Below, piece by piece: positions 62,085-64,000 of a stretch of 64,000 nt of DNA (the first letter of the stretch is position 1; each line of letters opens with the position of its first letter). The stretch is taken from contig NZ_FOLC01000013.1 in NCBI RefSeq assembly GCF_900112135.1, positions 62,001 to 126,000 on the forward strand, written 5' to 3'. The translations under genes were made by a program, and so were the position numbers. Below the pieces are notes generated by a model. That model was not told where the DNA came from. It saw only the letters and a program-made list of their open reading frames with translations, and made no database searches. Origin of the DNA: Collimonas sp. OK412 (GTDB lineage Bacteria > Pseudomonadota > Gammaproteobacteria > Burkholderiales > Burkholderiaceae_D).

Positions 62085-64000
62085 GTGTTTAATAAAGTTA
62101 CGAAGACATTCCAGTATGGTCAGCACCAGGTCACGCTGGAAACCGGCGAGATCGCTCGCCAAGCCTCCGGCGCAGTGCTGGTGTCGATTGAAGATACCGT
62201 TGTGCTGGCTACCGTGGTGGCACGCAAAGATGCCAAGCCAGGTCAGGATTTTTTCCCATTGACCGTTGATTACGTTGAAAAGACATACGCAGCCGGCCGC
62301 ATCCCAGGCGGTTTCTTCAAGCGCGAAGGCCGTCCTTCCGAAAAAGAAACCCTGACATCGCGCCTGATCGATCGTCCGATCCGCCCGCTGTTCCCGGAAG
62401 GTTACCTGAATGAAGTGCAAGTCATCATCCATGTGCTGTCGGTCAATCCTGAAATCGATCCAGACATCGCTGCAATGATCGGCGCCTCGGCAGCCCTGTC
62501 GGTTGCCGGCATTCCTTTCGCCGGCCCGGTCGGCGCTGCGCGCGTCGGCTACATCGACGGCCAGTACGTGTTGAATCCAACTACTTCGCAGCTGAGCAAG
62601 TCGGCCATGGACCTGGTGGTTGCCGGTACTGAAACCGCGGTGCTGATGGTTGAGTCCGAAGCCAAGCAATTGTCGGAAGAAATCATGCTGGGCGCGGTTG
62701 TATTCGGCCACGAGCAATCGAAGGCAGTCATCAACGCCATCCACGAACTGGTGCGCGACGGCGGCAAGCCTGAAGTCGAATGGAGCCCGGCGCCCAAGAA
62801 TGAAGCGCTGATCGCCCGCGTTGCACATTTCGGCGAAGCCAAGCTGCGTGAAGCCTACCAGACCAAAGACAAGCAAGCCCGCACCACCAAGCTGAAAGAC
62901 GCTACCGCGGAAGTCAACGCGGCATTGGCTGCTGAAGCTGCATCGATCGGCGGCACCGCACCTGACTCATCCGAAGTCAGCGGCATCCTGTTTGACCTGG
63001 AAGCCAAGATCGTCCGTTCGCAGATCCTGGAAGGCGAGCCACGCATCGACGGCCGCGATACCCGCACTGTGCGCCCGATCACGATCCGTACCGGCGTCCT
63101 GCCGCGTACCCACGGTTCGGCACTGTTCACCCGCGGCGAAACCCAGGCGCTGGTAGTCGCCACGCTGGGCACCGCGCGCGACGAGCAAAAGATCGACGCG
63201 CTGATGGGCGAATACTCGGACCGTTTCATGCTGCATTACAACATGCCACCGTTCGCTACCGGTGAAACCGGCCGCGTAGGTACGCCTAAGCGCCGCGAAA
63301 TCGGCCATGGCCGCCTGGCCAAGCGTGCACTGCAGGCAGCACTGCCGGCGCCGGAAGATTTCAGCTACTCGGTGCGCCTGGTATCGGAAATCACTGAATC
63401 CAACGGTTCGTCGTCGATGGCTTCGGTCTGCGGCGGCTGCCTGGCGCTGATGGATGCCGGCGTGCCGATGCAGGCGCACGTTGCCGGCATCGCCATGGGC
63501 CTGATCAAGGAAGGCAGCAAGTTCGCCGTCCTGACCGACATCCTGGGCGATGAAGATCACCTGGGCGACATGGACTTCAAGGTGGCCGGTACTGCCAACG
63601 GCATCACTGCCCTGCAGATGGATATCAAGATCCAGGGTATCACCAAGGAAATCATGCAGGTCGCTCTGGCGCAAGCCAAAGAAGGCCGTATCCATATCCT
63701 CGGCAAGATGCAAGAAGCGGTGCCGCACGGTAAAACCGAGCTGTCCGATTTCGCGCCGCGCCTGATCACCATCAAGATCAATCCGGAAAAAATCCGCGAC
63801 GTGATCGGCAAGGGCGGCGCAGTGATCCGCGCCCTGACCGAAGAAACCGGCACCCAGATCGATATCAGCGACGAAGGTGTCGTGACTATCGCTTCGGTAG
63901 ATGCCGCTGCAGGCCAGGAAGCCAAGCGCCGTATCGAAGAACTGACGGCTTCGGTTGAAGTCGGCAAGGTCTACGAAGGTACGGTCTTGAAGCTGCTGGA
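62085..64000 (+). CDS. pnp: Polynucleotide phosphorylase (3' end outside window)
   Basis: The first 638 codons of PNPase are present; the gene runs off the window, so no stop is seen. PNPase degrades RNA 3' to 5' with phosphate and forms the degradosome core. Two RNase PH domains (about 5-230 and 315-540, with [14 protein letters not shown] and [22 protein letters not shown]-type core), a KH domain with [11 protein letters not shown] (about 571) and the start of the S1 domain ([12 protein letters not shown]) are seen. The start is GTG 62085 with GAGAGGG 7 bases upstream. Expression is probably self-controlled through the leader hairpin. Confidence 0.97.
   Translation, partial: MFNKVTKTFQYGQHQVTLETGEIARQASGAVLVSIEDTVVLATVVARKDAKPGQDFFPLTVDYVEKTYAAGRIPGGFFKREGRPSEKETLTSRLIDRPIRPLFPEGYLNEVQVIIHVLSVNPEIDPDIAAMIGASAALSVAGIPFAGPVGAARVGYIDGQYVLNPTTSQLSKSAMDLVVAGTETAVLMVESEAKQLSEEIMLGAVVFGHEQSKAVINAIHELVRDGGKPEVEWSPAPKNEALIARVAHFGEAKLREAYQTKDKQARTTKLKDATAEVNAALAAEAASIGGTAPDSSEVSGILFDLEAKIVRSQILEGEPRIDGRDTRTVRPITIRTGVLPRTHGSALFTRGETQALVVATLGTARDEQKIDALMGEYSDRFMLHYNMPPFATGETGRVGTPKRREIGHGRLAKRALQAALPAPEDFSYSVRLVSEITESNGSSSMASVCGGCLALMDAGVPMQAHVAGIAMGLIKEGSKFAVLTDILGDEDHLGDMDFKVAGTANGITALQMDIKIQGITKEIMQVALAQAKEGRIHILGKMQEAVPHGKTELSDFAPRLITIKINPEKIRDVIGKGGAVIRALTEETGTQIDISDEGVVTIASVDAAAGQEAKRRIEELTASVEVGKVYEGTVLKLL

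Noticed and set aside
1-64000. CRISPR array, tRNA or prophage
   Set aside because: No regularly spaced repeats, cloverleaf sequence or phage-type genes seen.

Overview
This is a G+C-rich (roughly 60%) chromosomal window of a betaproteobacterium. Gene order and protein families (hscA-fdx-iscX, lysS-prfB, recJ next to an RpfE-like gene, rpsO-pnp, lolC-lolD) fit the Burkholderiales. An Oxalobacteraceae such as Collimonas or Herbaspirillum is my guess, made from gene content alone. There are no tRNA or rRNA genes, no CRISPR array, no prophage and no complete insertion sequence. Both ends cut genes: hscA on the left and pnp on the right.

1-11.6 kb is mostly core: the end of an ISC iron-sulfur operon, a glycine-zipper envelope protein, lysS, prfB with its programmed +1 frameshift, a lipoprotein, a DJ-1/GlxA-type regulator pair, recJ with an RpfE-like partner, and a DinB-family protein. 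11.6-15.8 kb holds a TonB-dependent siderophore receptor behind a Fur-like box, followed by an unusual secreted protein made of two tandem PstS-like domains. 16-17 kb has a Gpr-type aldo/keto reductase.

17-48.4 kb is the main feature: an almost complete, compact island for growth on choline-derived glycine betaine. GbcAB demethylates betaine to dimethylglycine. DgcA/DgcB with a dedicated EtfAB pair takes dimethylglycine to sarcosine. Heterotetrameric sarcosine oxidase SoxBDAG makes glycine plus methylene-tetrahydrofolate. GlyA joins these to serine, SdaA converts serine to pyruvate, and FdhA oxidises formaldehyde. Uptake is covered by an OpuA/Cbc-type ABC transporter (ATPase, permease, two binding proteins). 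Control is probably by two GlxA/GbdR-type AraC regulators. Riding along are an M19 'dipeptidase' that lacks the usual first-zinc ligands, a V4R/DUF5943 protein, a CodA-like deaminase with an altered specificity residue, a porin, a threonine aldolase-like enzyme and a FolB paralogue. The downstream malic enzyme MaeB could feed or drain the pyruvate pool.

51-64 kb returns to ordinary genes: a zinc ribbon protein, a YccA-type membrane protein, an HPF-like factor, a NhaR-like LysR regulator, an AraC regulator divergent from an acyl-CoA synthetase/SDR pair, a thioredoxin-like protein, LolCD, a YihY membrane protein, a BamE-like lipoprotein, rpsO and pnp.

Scattered intergenic repeats are notable. 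A family with the core GGGTCAGAGTCGAATT occurs near 2.5, 8.1 and 29.9 kb and supplies or abuts gene stop codons. Two ~110-120 bp imperfect palindromes (47.8 and 54.5 kb) lie in positions where they could affect translation. I found no wholly new system. The most promising leads are the metal-site-deficient M19 protein, the CodA variant, the double PstS protein in an apparent iron-regulated operon, and the phased half-sites upstream of the betaine operons.
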